Source of the DNA: Tetracentron sinense
Lineage: Eukaryota > Streptophyta > Magnoliopsida > Trochodendrales > Trochodendraceae
Direction of reading: 5' to 3'
Length of the DNA: 64,000 nt
Assembly: GCA_015143295.1 (NCBI GenBank)
Contig: CM026551.1
Span: forward strand, 15,115,827-15,179,826
Shown: piece by piece, positions 25,933 through 38,947 of the stretch
How positions within the stretch are numbered: position 1 is the first letter of the stretch
How the letters are laid out: the number at the start of each line of letters is the position of its first letter
The notes under the pieces: generated by a model
The model's database searches: none
The model's input: only the letters and a program-made list of their open reading frames with translations
Told to the model about the DNA's origin: nothing
Translations under genes and position numbers: made by a program

Positions 25933-28900
25933 ATGCGAGAGTCATCTGCTAGAACTAAAGGGAAGGTGCGATGGAGCAAGTTGTATTCCTTTTCCTGTTT
26001 GCGACAGGGCACTGTAGAACCTGCTCCTGTTCAGCAGCTCGGTGGGCCGGGTTTCACTCGGGTGGTTTTCTGTAATGAATCTCACCTACACAAGAAGAAG
26101 CCATACAAATATCCGAAAAACTCCATATCCACAACCAAGTATAATTTTGTGACTTTTTTTCCCAAGGCACTTTTTGAGCAGTTCCGCAGAGTTGCAAATC
26201 TTTATTTTCTCTTGGCTGCAATACTGTCTGTCACTTCCTTGGCGCCTTTTTCTCCGGCAAGTGTTATTGCTCCATTGGTGTTTGTTGTTGGGATTAGCAT
26301 GCTTAAAGAGGCAGTGGAGGACTGGCGTAGATTTTTGCAGGTAATTTTGTGTAAATGCAGCAATGTTTATTTTCTTGTGTATTAGTTCAATTTGTTTTTC
26401 TTTATCCCCCACTATTTTTTTCATACCCACATTATTGAAATTATTGCTCTCTCTCTCTCTCTATGTGTGCGTGTATTCACATTATTGTATGAAAAATGTT
26501 CCATTGCAATTGTACGAAATTTCATAGTTTGTTTGAAGACCCAAATGACTTTCTATCCATGTTTTAGGTACCTCTCTTTTAGATTCTGAACTATTATGTC
26601 AGATTACTGGGTAATTCTTTTTTTTTAAACATGGTTTTCAGTTCATGTTTAATCCTTTATTCGTTAATTGTTGAGTTGAAGTGTTGACTCATCCCTTAGA
26701 TTTAGGTTTGATGGATGTTGCTTATCTTTGCCTGTAATTTCCGTTTGTTCTTCTTTCCCTCTGATACTTTTGTAGACTCAAATTTTAAGAAATGTTCAGT
26801 AACTCATTTACTGGTTTGAAACTTACTCTATTAAAACAGGCTCTAGGAATCTAGGATTGTCAAGTTGACTTGGGGTGCTCTTTATAAACTATGATTCATT
26901 GGTTTTTCTAGGTTAAACATGGGAACCTTAAGGCCAATATTTGAGTTGAGTTTGAATATCTCAACATTGATTAAGATCTTATTTCTTAGAATTTTGAAAT
27001 TTGTGACTTAACTTTTGTATTTAATTTAATCAATTAAATCTCGACCCACAAGGTGTGACAGAACTATGCTTTATTCCATTTTTCCCTTAATTCATCAGGT
27101 TCATCAATGTTAATTTCATAGTGTAATTTCTCTGTATATGTTCTTAAGACTTACTGAAACACTGTTTGCAGGATTTGAACGTAAACTCTCGAACTGTGAA
27201 GGTTCATATAGGAAATGGCTTGTTCAAGGATAAAGCATGGAAAGCACTTTCTGTTGGAGATGTTGTCAAAGTAAATAAGAATGACTACTTTCCAAGTGAT
27301 CTCCTTTTGATATCTTCTAGCTTTGAGGATGGCCTTTGTTATGTTGAGACCATGAACCTTGATGGAGAAACAAATTTGAAAGTTAAGAGATGCTTAGAAC
27401 AAACACTTTCTTTGGACGAGGACACGGAATTCTTAAACTTCAAAGCTACAATCCGTTGTGAAGACCCCAATTCGAACCTTTACTCATTTGTGGGGAATTT
27501 GGAGTTTGAAAATCAGACACATCCCTTGGGCACTGCACAGGTACTTCTAAGAGACTCAAAGCTTCGAAATACCGACTATGTTTATGGAGTTGTGATCTTC
27601 AGTGGTCCAGATACAAAAGTGGTACGAAATTCCACAAGATCACCTTCTAAACGAAGCCGGATCGAGAGAAGGATGGATTATGTCATCTATATTCTGTTCT
27701 CAATGCTCATCCTGGTATCACTAGTCACCTCAATCGGGTCTGTTTTGTATACCACATCCCAAATGACAAAATGGTGGTATCTTCATTCAGAAGAAGATGA
27801 TCCATTCTTCAATCCATTGAAGCCTGTTTTATCGGGTATCCTGCAATTCATAAGGGGCCTTATATTGTTTGGCTACTTGATCCCCATTTCTCTCTATGTC
27901 TCCATTGAAGTTGTCAAAGTATTACAATCCATGCTCATTAATAAGGATATAGAAATGTATGATGAAGTAACATGTAAGTCTGTTGAAGCCCAAACTTCAA
28001 ATTTAAATGAGGAGCTTGGTCAAGTAGAAATGATTCTGTCTGACAAAACGGGGACTCTAACATGTAATCAGATGGAATTCAGGAAATGCTCAATTGCAGG
28101 AATTTCATATGGGGGTGAAGTGAATGAAGTTGATCTTGCCGCATCCAAGCGAATAAATACGGATCTGGAGAGGTATCATTTTAGTTTTGACGGGTCTGAT
28201 TCCTCAAGCCAAAGCTTTGAAATGTTTGAGTTCTCTGTTCCTGATGTTAGAACCCAAAAGGCTGTACTAGATGGTGTAGAAGATGTTGAGAATCTGAGTA
28301 TTGGAAATTCAAGAATTTCTGATTTAGGGAAAGAATCTGTTATCAGGGGTTTCAACTTCAAGGATGACCGGCTCATGAAAAAAAAGTGGATGAATAGGTC
28401 TAATGTATCTGACATGACAATGTTCTTCAGAGTAATGGCTTTGTGTCACACTGGCATACCTATTGAAGATGATGAAACAGATAAACTAAAGTACGAGGCA
28501 GAGTCACCAGAAGAAGTAGCTTTTCTGATAGCTTCACAAGAGTTTGGATTCAAGTTCTGCCGAAGAACCCAGTCCATCTTGGTTCTTAAGGAGCTTGATC
28601 CTTCTTTAGGAGTCGAGGTGGAAAGGTGAAGCTTCCTAACCCCTCGGCATTTATATTTTATTATCACTACATTATAAAGCTTAAGTATGATATTGAGGCC
28701 CATTTTCAGGGAGTATAAGCTTTTAAATCTGTTAGAATTCAGTAGTTCCCGCAAGAGGATGTCTGTCATAGTAAGCAATGAAGATGGTCAAATATTTCTC
28801 CTATGCAAAGGTGCTGACAGGTTTGTGACTTCGTTCCTCTAGCTGAATTCAGAAAGTTATCCTGACAGTGTAAATTTATCATATGAAAACAGTTGTACAT

Positions 28901-31658
28901 CATCTTTATATATATATAACTAAGTAGATTCATACTATATGTCACCTTTTGACTTCATATGCCCCTCCCAAAATGTAATGTGGGGCATCGAATCTGGGTG
29001 GATGAGGTAGAATGAAGATTCTTGTTGTGCCACATTATCATTTAACACATTGGTTTATAGTATAAAGTTCAAATATGAGGTTTCTATCATTTGAAATTTT
29101 ATGAGTTACCTCTTCTATTTGTCTCTATCTGACAATCTTTTAATTTTGGTTTGCAGCATTATCTTTGATAGGCTTGCAGATGATGGTAAGGCATACCAAC
29201 AAGAAACGAGTGCACATCTTTTGAATTATGCAGAAGATGGCTTGCGTACTTTGGCATTCGCATATAGAAGAATTGAACATGCTGAATATGAAGATTGGAG
29301 TTCAATATTTACACGAGCTAAAACCACAATAGGTCCCATAAGAGAAGAATTACTAGAGAGTGTATCCGAAATGATTGAAAAAGATTTGATTCTGCTAGGA
29401 GTTGCTGCAGTTGAAGACAAGTTACAGAAAGGGGTTAGTTCTTGTGTGTCTGTGTGTGTGTTCTGTTGCAAGTAAATCTAAGGTACCTTTTGGCAGATGG
29501 CAGATCATATGGACAGTGTACCAAGGGCATTTAAACATTGGCCACATGTGGAGATTGAGAGCCACCATTCAATTTCTATTTTGAGCTATCTAAAAGTTTT
29601 GGAAATTAAAAAATTTGACCAAAATTTTCAATATTTTGATGAATGAGGCTTTGGTTTCAATTTTGTCTCGGATCAAGATCAAGCGGAAACAAAGATATAC
29701 AAACTTTGCCTAAGATATCTAAATTTTCTTTCTTGCTATTTGCACATTTTTTTCTGACTGTCCACAAGAATGCTATAGCTTAGATTTCCATTTGTAGATT
29801 GACATTATGATTGCCCACCAGGTACCTTAGATTTCCTCCTTTGTTGGACAGTATGAGACTTCCCATAAATGATGTCATTTCACTGATATATATCTTCAGG
29901 TTCCGGAGTGCATCGATAAGCTTGCTCAAGCAGGCTTGAAGATATGGCTGCTCACCGGTGATAAGAAGGAGACTGCAATTAATATTGGGTAGGCATGAGC
30001 TTATTGAATACTTCAGATGGTAATCTGTATGACAGTAATACTCTCATTTTCAAAATATTGGAAAAGGAATGAAGATGGAGTATATCTTCATTTAGGTAGT
30101 AGGTACACTGTTTAATAATTTATCTACCTGATTAATCTGAGTTTTAAAAAAAAAATGGAGCTCTGCTTCATGGTGGAAAAGCAGAGCTCCCCTTTGAACC
30201 TTCGGGCGGTGGCAATCTCGTAATTATGAAGAGAAAGTGTTTGCAAATTGCCACTGCCTACCTCCATAATTACAAGATTGTCACCGTCTTTACACTACAA
30301 AAGGGAGTTCCGCTTTTCCGCCATCAACCAGAGGTCCGCTCTGTAGTTAAACTCTTAATATATATTATATATATAGTAGTATCCAGTGGGGTTTTGCTGA
30401 GGTTGACATCTATTGTCCATGTCTGACACTGACAACCATGTCCATATCTAAATCTTTAGGTAGTAACTAGCTGAGAAATATATTTTTATGGTCCTGTGCT
30501 TGTATCTTCTAACTGGGATGTCCTATTTTCTTCTTAACTGCAGATTTGCTTGCAGTTTACTTCGGCATGATATGACACAGTTCCATCTGAGTTTGAGCAA
30601 AGAAGCTGAATCTAACAACCAAGAGAAGGTGCTTATTTACTTCCAAAAGCTATGATACTAAGATGCTTGTGAAATTATATAAACCACAACTGGCACAAGG
30701 TACTCTATGGAAACTTGTTGGATGCAATTTAACTATTTTTTGAACTTCTAACAATTGTTTTTGCACACAAAAAAGAAACATGAGATATATATGATGGAAT
30801 TCTGCAAATCATATCCTCACGTATACTTAGTAAAATGTGGCTATTTGGGTTGGCTATATGATTTCTGTTTTGCCACTATGTAGATATTAATGGTTTTTCT
30901 GAGTACATATCTGTATCCATGCATTGAATTTAGCCGATTGTCCTTTTGAATTCATGCTCCACCTTGGCATCAAAGCTTGAAAGCATTACCTTTTTATGGA
31001 GATTAAAAATATTTTTTGAGTCGATAGTAATGAATTTCTAGTTTTTCAGGCTATGAAAGAAGATATTTTGCAGCAAATTGGAAAATCTTATCAAGTGACT
31101 TGTGAAGAAAGCAATAAGGATGCACCCTTTGCTTTGGTGGTTGATGGAAAAGCTCTTGAGATTGCTATGAGAAGTGATGTGAAAGACCAGTTCTTACACT
31201 TGGCTGTAAATTGTGCTTCTGTTATATGCTGTCGGGTGTCTCCAAAACAGAAAGCTTTGGTAGGATACAAAGCCTTTTATTTTCTTAATAGACTTGGAGA
31301 AATATCCAGTACTTACTTATTTTTTATAATTGTGTCATGCATTGTATATGCCCTTATATATAATACTTACAGCTATACATTGTGTGAAAATGAGGTGCAA
31401 GGACACTTCATTTCTTTAATTAAGAGATCAAATTTGCTAGCTCACAGAACAGATTGCCTGTGGCTCCAGTTAAGGTTTCACGCGAAACACGGGTGGATAC
31501 TTGTCATTCATTTAATTACATGTATCCAATAGGAGCCATGGAATATCTGATCCATGAGTGACCTTATATTTTCCTTTCTTGAGCAACTTACCTTGTAGCT
31601 CGTGTGTCCATGTTGATCTCACACTCAAAAACATGCCCAGAATCCCTCTCTCTCTCTC

Positions 31659-31691
<33 letters not shown>

Positions 31692-33837
31692 CTGTGTGTG
31701 TATGAGAGAGATACAATATTGTTTGATACTAATGAAATTATAAGTACTTTAATTAAATAATAAGAAACTATTTTTTCATGAAGCATCGAAGAAAATATAA
31801 AGGTTTCAAATTAATAAAAATTTAGAAGAAAAAAAGAAGGTGCATGCTTAAAACTTCTAGTGAACCATCATTCAACCTATTCTTAAATGTTAAATGTAGT
31901 ATCATTTAATAAAACACATTTTAACTCTTATGTATGCATAATATATACACACAGGTTATGAAAAAGTGAGTAGCTAGGCTCTCTGTCCTTTTTGTGTCTG
32001 ACACACCATTTTTTTTAATGTCCACCAGCAGTTATATTGTTAAGTGTTCAAGTTACATTGCAATTGATTTATTATGCTCATATCCATAGTCTGTACGTGT
32101 TCTTCACACAAATATGATGCTTTCAGATTACACGATCAGTAAAGGAATATACTGGTAGGACAATCTTGGCAATCGGAGATGGGGCGAATGACGTTGGCAT
32201 GATTCAAGAAGCAGATATTGGAGTTGGAATCAGTGGCATGGAAGGAATGCAGGTAAGACTATATAGTACTATTTATAACCTTCCTCGCAGCTCTGCCTGT
32301 GACGTGAAGTCAAAGTATGTTTTGATTTCATGGTTTTTATTAGTCAGTTCATAGATTTAAATCAGTGATTTTTATTTATTTTTGGTCTATTTTAAGTGTT
32401 CAGAGTAGAATGAGCGGAATCTTTATTTAAATTTTATGGCACAGTTATTCTGCACTAGTGATTTAAATGTAATGCTAAATGCACAAATATCATATCTAAA
32501 GTACTAAGAGGTTTCCCTGGGGATGCTGCTTGCAGGCAGTCATGGCAAGTGACTTTTCATTGCCTCAATTCCGTTTTCTAGAGCGTTTACTCATAGTTCA
32601 TGGGCATTGGTGTTACAAGAGAATCTCCAAGATGGTGAGATCTACTTTCCTTAAATTCAGAAAACGATACTTATGTATTGCAGTTGTGGTCTCTATATCT
32701 GGATATATTATTAATTTATCTTTCTTTCTGTCTGCAGATTCTTTACTTTGTCTACAAGAACATAGTATTTGGTCTTACTCTATTCTACTATGAATTGTAC
32801 ACGAATTTCTCCGGGGAGGTTATGTATGACGATTGGTATATGGTACTGTTCAATGTTCTCCTAACATCCTTTCCAGTTATATCGTTGGGGGTCCTTGAGC
32901 AGGATGTTCCATCAGATGTATGCCTACAGGTACTAGATTCCACCATAATCTATGGAATTACTCTCAAATAAATACTCTTTGCAATGATATGATTATATGA
33001 AAATGTATGATAGTGCATTAACATTATAAGTACTTATTTATATCTTATAACATGAACAAATAATAGTTTTGTCTCACTAGTCACCAATTTGATAAATTGA
33101 GGTTCTTAATGCAATTTTTTTCTTCAATGTTACAGTTTCCAGCTCTTTATCAACAGGGACAAAGGAATATCTATTTCAGTTGGATCCGAATTCTTGGTTG
33201 GATATTGAACGGGGTGTTAGCTTCTCTAGCCATCTTTACCTTAAATGTTTATACGCTCTCTCCCGCTGCTTTTCGAGAGGGGGGAGAGGTGGCAGACATT
33301 GCACATCTTGGTGCCTTTTCATACACGTGTGTTATCTGGACAGTGAATTGTCAAATTGCTCTCATCATCAGCCATTTCACTTGGATACAATATCTTTTCA
33401 TCTGGGGTAGCATCTTACTATGGTATATCTTCATGTACATCTATGGTGCACTCCCTCCTGTATATTCAAATAGAGCATTCCACCTTTTCACGGAAGCTCT
33501 TGGGCCTACACCCATGTATTGGTTGATTACATTGCTCGTGTTAATTGTCTCTCTTCTTCCGTACTTCATTCACATTGTCATCCAGCGATTATTCTATCCG
33601 ATGGACGACCATGTGATCCAAGAAATGAAGTATTACAGGAAAGATGTTACAGACAATCCAATGTGGTTGAGGGAACAAAATAATTCCAAGAAGAAGACCC
33701 ACATTGGGTTTTCATCAAGAGTTGACGCGAAAATTAGGTATTTTAGAGGACAGTTGCACCAAAAGAAGATATTGATATATAGATCAGTGACAAACAGCCC
33801 GTTATATAGATCAGTGACAAACAGCCCACTTTTCTGA
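25933..33837 (+). CDS. P4-type ATPase, phospholipid-transporting (ALA family)
   Basis: P4-ATPases flip phospholipids from the outer to the cytosolic leaflet of plasma or endomembranes using ATP, usually with an ALIS/CDC50 partner. Proposed exons: 25933-26340, 27172-28625, 28710-28820, 29157-29433, 29900-29988, 30544-30628, 31050-31259, 32127-32252, 32536-32634, 32738-32929 and 33136-33837. All junctions are GT-AG and in phase, giving about 1,250 residues, close to the family length of about 1,200. Seen in order: [10 protein letters not shown] and the [19 protein letters not shown] first membrane segment; the actuator motif DGETNLK; the [12 protein letters not shown] segment; the phosphorylation motif DKTGTLT with the catalytic Asp at about residue 427; the nucleotide-binding KYEAESPEE and [33 protein letters not shown]; six C-terminal membrane segments. 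The tail ([17 protein letters not shown]) places it nearer the ALA4-8 type than ALA1-3. The gene looks intact. Confidence 0.95.
30156..30345. mobile_element. MITE inside an intron of the P4-ATPase gene
   Basis: GGAGCTCTGCTTCATGGTGG at the left pairs imperfectly with CCATCAACCAGAGGTCCGCT at the right. Each end also contains a local hairpin (GGAGCTCTGCTT ... AGCAGAGCTCC). No target duplication is clear. It sits in intron 5, between the exons ending 29988 and starting 30544. Confidence 0.55.
31260..32126. other. intron of the P4-ATPase gene with (TA)n and (CT)n repeats
   Basis: The intron is AT-rich, with a CTCTCTCT/TATATATA block at 31645-31710. No nested gene is recognised. Confidence 0.6.
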
Positions 33838-34478
33838 TCCGGTCTCCGTGGAGTTCCTCGAGACTGTGTTGTTAACCAACTTTTCTTTCTGAATTATGTT
33901 GAAGGCCTAAGTCTTCATTTGTTGTATTCTTTCATTCATCTCGGATTCGTTATTCTTCTTGAAACTTCTCTTGATCATCTTGTATCTTATGTTCTCCTCA
34001 GTTTTAATTTAATGTATAATTGCTTGATTATCAATGCTTCCTATTAGAGATAGTATTGGAGATATAATAAAGTGGTGTAATAAGGTGAGATGAGATACAC
34101 TGAATTAGAGATATACTGTATCCCATCTCAAGATAGATTTAAAATTTTAAAGAGATGAGGATCAATTACTTTGATTTGATAGAAACTCTCTTTCAAATTT
34201 CAAATTCAAATCTACATTGAGATTAGAGATAGTATTAGAGATACAATACTTCCCTTGTTAGATTTTCATGGATTCAAATGCAACTATTAACAGGATTTTT
34301 TCATCTATATATGCATATAATAAACCATATGATAATCAAATAGAAATCATAGTTGTAGACGTGTTCTTGTGATTCCGAATTTGATTTGAATGCCTCCTTT
34401 TACCTGTTGGGTTGAATATCTTCAACTCTCTCTAGTCTCCTCTAGATGGCGATCTATTGCCTCTTACGTATATAAATA
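33838..34478. other. 3' flank of the P4-ATPase gene
   Basis: Probable 3' UTR to about 34.03 kb, followed by AT-rich DNA with two copies of a GAGATAGTATT(G/A)GAGATA phrase (34048 and 34225). No gene is seen. Confidence 0.4.
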
Positions 34479-34849
34479 CTAGTGGGTGGCAAGTGCGATG
34501 CACGTGAGAGCGAGGGAAAAGAGTTAACGACACCCGATTGAACTTGCTAGTGGCACGTGCAATGCACGTGAGAGCGTGGGGAAGGAGTTAATAAGAATTA
34601 AAAGGGGCACGTGTTAACCCATGGGTGTGATTGAACTCTCCCCGAGGTCAATCGTGATTGGCTGTGATTCTAAATAGATAGATGGCAAGGGGCAGTTTAG
34701 GAATTAAAGTAAAATATTAAATCAAAGGCAAGGGTAGTTTAAGAATTAAAGTAAAATATTAAATCAATGTTTGTTTTTATATAAGGGTAATTTGGGAATT
34801 TCAAAAAAATCATCTATGCATGCCTCTCGCATTATAATAGTAAAGAAGA
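34479..34849 (-). mobile_element. non-autonomous Helitron-like element (371 bp)
   Basis: On the - strand it starts TCTTCTTTACTATTATAATG after an A and ends CCACCCACTAG before a T, with the hairpin CACGTGCATCGCACTTG about 10 bases before the end. TC...CTAG termini, a subterminal hairpin and insertion between A and T are Helitron hallmarks. A second 3'-end-like copy (hairpin CACGTGCATTGCACGTG, then GCCACTAGC) lies inside at about 34546-34572, so it may have two tandem 3' ends. Confidence 0.6.
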
Positions 34850-35638
34850 TGAGTGAGAGGCGGGACCAACTCCCTTTATATACAAAAGTCCCAGAATCCT
34901 AATCCATCAAGGATTATAAACCTACAGAATTAGCAATTGAATGTGTTCAAAGATACAATACTACACATGCATCTCAGGTGTTCCAATTAAGCCCTATATA
35001 TATATGATCACCTTCATTATTTGTGCTCAATCTGGGACGCTCTAGTTAACCAGGGAAGACAAATCCGGGGTTTTCAATAAAACAAAAGACCATAAATTGT
35101 AAGTCTAGCATACATTCTCCTGCTTGGTTTGCAATGATCACAAACTCACAAACTCTTTCTAAAAACATTTATTGAAAAGACTATCTCGGATCAAAACATT
35201 TCAAAAGAAACGGTGAGAGGCCATTCTTTAAAAAACTATCTTCTTGGTCAACATTGAGCAAACACCATTCCGGACATAGACAATTATATGGAAAACTATC
35301 TTCTTGGCGATTATTACCTCTCATCTTCTGAAGATCTGTAAACAAGAGAGCTAAAATATACAATTATATGGAAAGATTTATAAACTACAGTGTGTGCTGA
35401 TCTGAGTGTGTTCTACCTTCATGTCTGAACTTTGAGGAGACAATCATTCCTCCTTACGGCAAAAGAGAGGACATGCACTGTTATAATTTGGACTAATTAA
35501 AGACCCCCTTAGAGAAATTCAATGTAATCCCTTTGTCATTATGGATCTGGAATTGGAACTCGTTCCTTCTATTAACACATGTGGCTAGAGCTCAGGCCAT
35601 ACTCTTAGAAATACTTCTATCCTGCGGATCACCATCTC
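34850..35638. other. intergenic stretch
   Basis: Medium-complexity DNA with no supported gene. A short direct repeat (AAAACTATCTTCTTGG at about 35230 and 35292) is present. Confidence 0.4.
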
Positions 35639-35658
35639 AGGTGGCGTTTGGTAACACT

Positions 35659-36151
35659 AAGGTGGCGTTTGTTAACACTAGTTTAAAAAGAAGTGTTATT
35701 TGAAAATTATACTTAGTTAGACTTTAGATTTTTAAGTTGAAGGTTAATTGCATGTCTACATTTAAGAGATTTAGGGTGTGTTCGTTTGACAAGAAAGTGA
35801 GGGAAAGGAAAAGAAAAATGTGTTTTCTTGCACTTTTCTTGTGTTTGGTTTGCAAGAAACACATTTTCATTTTCTTGCACTTTTTCAATTGTGGCAAATT
35901 TTCTCGCAGAAACTTCATTCATCTTTTAATGGTTATTTTGTGAGAAAATTTAAGTTTCTTTCATTTTTCCTTTCTTTTCTTTTCTTTTTCTTTTCTTTCA
36001 CCCACTTTCTCACAAACTGAACGCACCCTTAGAGGTAAAAACCTCTAAAATGTAGACATGCAATTAACCTTTAACTTAAAAATCTAAAGTCCAACTAAGC
36101 ATAATTTTCAAATAAGCACTTATTTTTAGACTAGTGTTAACAAACTCTACC
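35659..36151. mobile_element. inner MITE of the same family, itself interrupted
   Basis: AGGTGGCGTTTGTTAACACTAG at 35660 pairs with CTAGTGTTAACAAACTCTACCT at the right. The two halves are inverted copies for about 110 bp. A Harbinger-type MITE splits it at 35774-36028. Confidence 0.65.
35774..36028. mobile_element. PIF/Harbinger (Tourist-like) MITE, 255 bp
   Basis: The ends GGGTGTGTTCGTTTGACAAG and CTGAACGCACCC are inverted repeats, followed inward by AAGAAAGTG / CACTTTCT. The target duplication is TTA (35771-35773 and 36029-36031), as expected for this superfamily. Short open frames inside are side effects of the palindromic sequence. Confidence 0.75.
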
Positions 36152-36234
36152 TAGGTCTAAAAAAAAGTGCTTATTTGGAAATTATGCTTAATTGGACTTC
36201 ATATTATTAAGTTGAAAGTTAATTGCATGTCTAT

Positions 36235-38254
36235 TGTAGAGGCCTGAATTTATCATTCTTGACATTCGTGTTATGAATAAATTTTATAGAAATACGTGTT
36301 TAATTTTAATGCAATTAAGCCTATAAAAATTAATGTGAAAAATATGGATTTTAAAACTCAAATAAATCACTTAATTTAAGTTATTTTTAGAATTAAAATT
36401 CATGAAAAGAAAGATAGTCAAAAAGTAGCAAAAGACTTAAAAAAAAAATAAAGTTGATCGGCGCACTGACCGATCGATCGCCCAAAACGCTGATTTTTCT
36501 CGGGTTTGCGCGATTTTTTGATTTTTGAGTCTCTAGGACTCCCAACACTATAAACAATCCTTATGATCGTGGGTTGAGGGTCTCTAAGGCTTTCTAAACC
36601 TAAAAGAGAGAGAGAAGTTATTTTGAGAGATCTAAGAAGAGAAATTAAAGGTTTCGCAAGGAGAAGGGCGTAAAGACTTAGATCGATCTCATTCGCAAGT
36701 GCTTGATCGTAGGGAAGCAATCGGAAGAGGTAAATATAGATTACTTCCTACAAATATGATGATTTTTTATATAAACAATGAGAAATAGTTGGATTTAAAG
36801 TAAGAAAACAAGATCAAGCATGTTATGCTATATAAATCCCTTATGACAGATGTTTATGATTTGTTGAGATGTTTTCCTTATGATTCTTATTATGTATATC
36901 AACAGGGGAAAATGAAATGATTTTGTGGTATATGTATGATGAAGAATGGAGGAAGAGATGATGGTTGTATTTGATGGAATGATTATGAGTTTGATTAGAA
37001 TTTGTACTGTGTTATAAAATTAGGGTTTTATGAAATTGATGTTTATCAAAAATTATATACCAAAAATTTATATATGATTAAATAGAATTGTTTCATTATT
37101 TTATTGTTGGAAACCTTATAGAACATATTTTTGTATTGATCAATTATGAGAAATCATATATGCTTAAATTGATGTATGATTGACAAATTACATGATGATA
37201 GATGTTGATTAAATCAAACCGTGAATTATGGTTGTGTGACTTAAGGGTATTATCATTACGGGTTTAGTCGTTATGATGAGTTTTCGAGAGCCTTTGACCA
37301 ATAATTCTGGGTGTGATTTAATTAATGACTATCATTGTTTCACTCACACTTATTCATGAAAATAAATATGTACAAGCACGATAAAAAAAAACAAGATCAT
37401 AAGTATTATACAAGTATACAAGCACAAAAACATGACTGTATGATTGAGTTTTGCACTGTCTGAGTACCAATAAACCTAAGATCAAGGCAAGACAAGCCGT
37501 ATGCATCGGATAATGTGTAAACCATGTGGTATCTCAATAAGTAGGGTATATGTTAGTCTCTATCCAATATATGAGGTAGAGTTATTTTAAGTTATTTTTT
37601 TGAAGGGTGTTATTTTAAGTTATTGCACAATTCATATTGTTGGATACACTCACGAACAAGAAAGACAAGTAAGATAAGTAAGAAAGATAAGTACAAGTGA
37701 GCACGTACAAGAATTGATTTGAAATTATGCTTCCGCACTCTGAATTGTTTATATGCTTATAGGTATTGTTGAACCATAATTTATGCTTTATATTAATGTT
37801 GTTATATTGTTAGTTAGGAGTTTATATACGCGGAGCAACTTGTTACTCAGCTGATGATTTTGTTGTCGGCATGTTCTAGGTTTGATATTTGTGCCCCAAG
37901 ACCTTGAGAAGAGGAAGAGTACGAAGAGGAAGAAGAAGATCCGGTAGGTGATTATCTTGACGGTGAATGGAAACTGAATCGTTGGTCATTTTCTAGAAAT
38001 TAAATTATCAATATTTAGATTTGGAGTTCAAGACATTGTAATAAATTTAATCTTGGATTTATGGTTGAGAATCATGATGATGATTCGAATTATTTAATAT
38101 GTTTTAGTTTTGATTTGAGATATTAGATTTGATCATGATTAACTGAAGAAAAATTTTCAGATTTATATTTTAGATTGCCTTAAATGCTTTATGACATGAT
38201 GTTATCACGTGCCAAGGTCTCATTTTAACCAATGTGTGATTTTGGGGCACGACA
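36235..38254 (+). mobile_element. solo LTR, about 2.0 kb, probably Ty3/gypsy
   Basis: It begins TGTAGAGGCCTGA and ends GGGGCACGACA inside the outer MITE. Flanks tctat (36230-36234) and tctaa (38255-38259) are a 5-bp duplication with one mismatch. No internal domain or second LTR is present, so it is best read as a recombined solo LTR. Its length and TGTxxxGCC...GGGGCACGACA ends are like chromovirus (Tekay/Del) LTRs; that assignment is inference. Confidence 0.6.
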
Positions 38255-38711
38255 TCTAATTTTTAGAGATTTTAGGGGTAAAAACCTCTATTTTAAAAAG
38301 TGGTTATACTTCTTTTTAGACTAGTGTTACCAAACGCCACCTAAGAAATTTTGTTGCGAACGGCGAGCTGAGTGAAAGAAATAATGCTACACGTACGATA
38401 TGACTTGCTTTTCTTGGAGATCTTCCTTAGACCTATGCTCTCATCTTGTTAATTTTTGTCAATTTTTCATTTGTTTTTTGTTTTGTTCTGTGGCAATGTC
38501 TTCCCATGCTAAGCGTATGGTGCCAGTCGAGCTAAAAATATAAATGCAAATGTTGTGCAATTGGCAAAAAATAAATCACAAGTTTAGTAATGGTGCCCAA
38601 AGAGGGCATGGATGCTTTAGTTTTAACGGTATTTTGTTATTAGTTCCATTGGAAGAGTGATATGGTGTTTTGGGATTCTGAAATCTTCTTGGCCTCAAGG
38701 AAAGTCCTAAC

Positions 38712-38947
38712 CAGTGTTGTCAGAACGGACCGGATCGGCCGGTCGAACCGGTGGAACTGGGAACCGGCATTCTTTAAGAACCGGTCAAAATCGGTAGAAC
38801 TGGTTAGACCCAGGGAAAAATGAAAAAAAAAATGTTTTTTTTTTTTTTTTGCAAAAAGTACACGGTTGAACTGGACCAATTGAATCGGTGGAACCAGGAA
38901 TCGGCCACTCTACCGGTTGGATGCCCGGTCTGGTTCTGACAACACTG
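38712..38947. mobile_element. foldback MITE with CAGTGTTGTCAGAAC ends
   Basis: A perfect 15-bp terminal inverted repeat (CAGTGTTGTCAGAAC / GTTCTGACAACACTG) encloses ACCGG-rich arms that pair with each other. The flanks do not give a clear target duplication. Confidence 0.65.

Larger units (their letters stand above)
35639..38342. mobile_element. outer MITE, interrupted by a second MITE and a solo LTR
   Basis: GGTGGCGTTTGGTAACACTA at 35640 is the exact reverse complement of the right end TAGTGTTACCAAACGCCACC. Without its insertions the element would be only about 200 bp. It carries a related inner MITE at 35659-36151 and a 2-kb solo LTR at 36235-38254. Confidence 0.65.
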
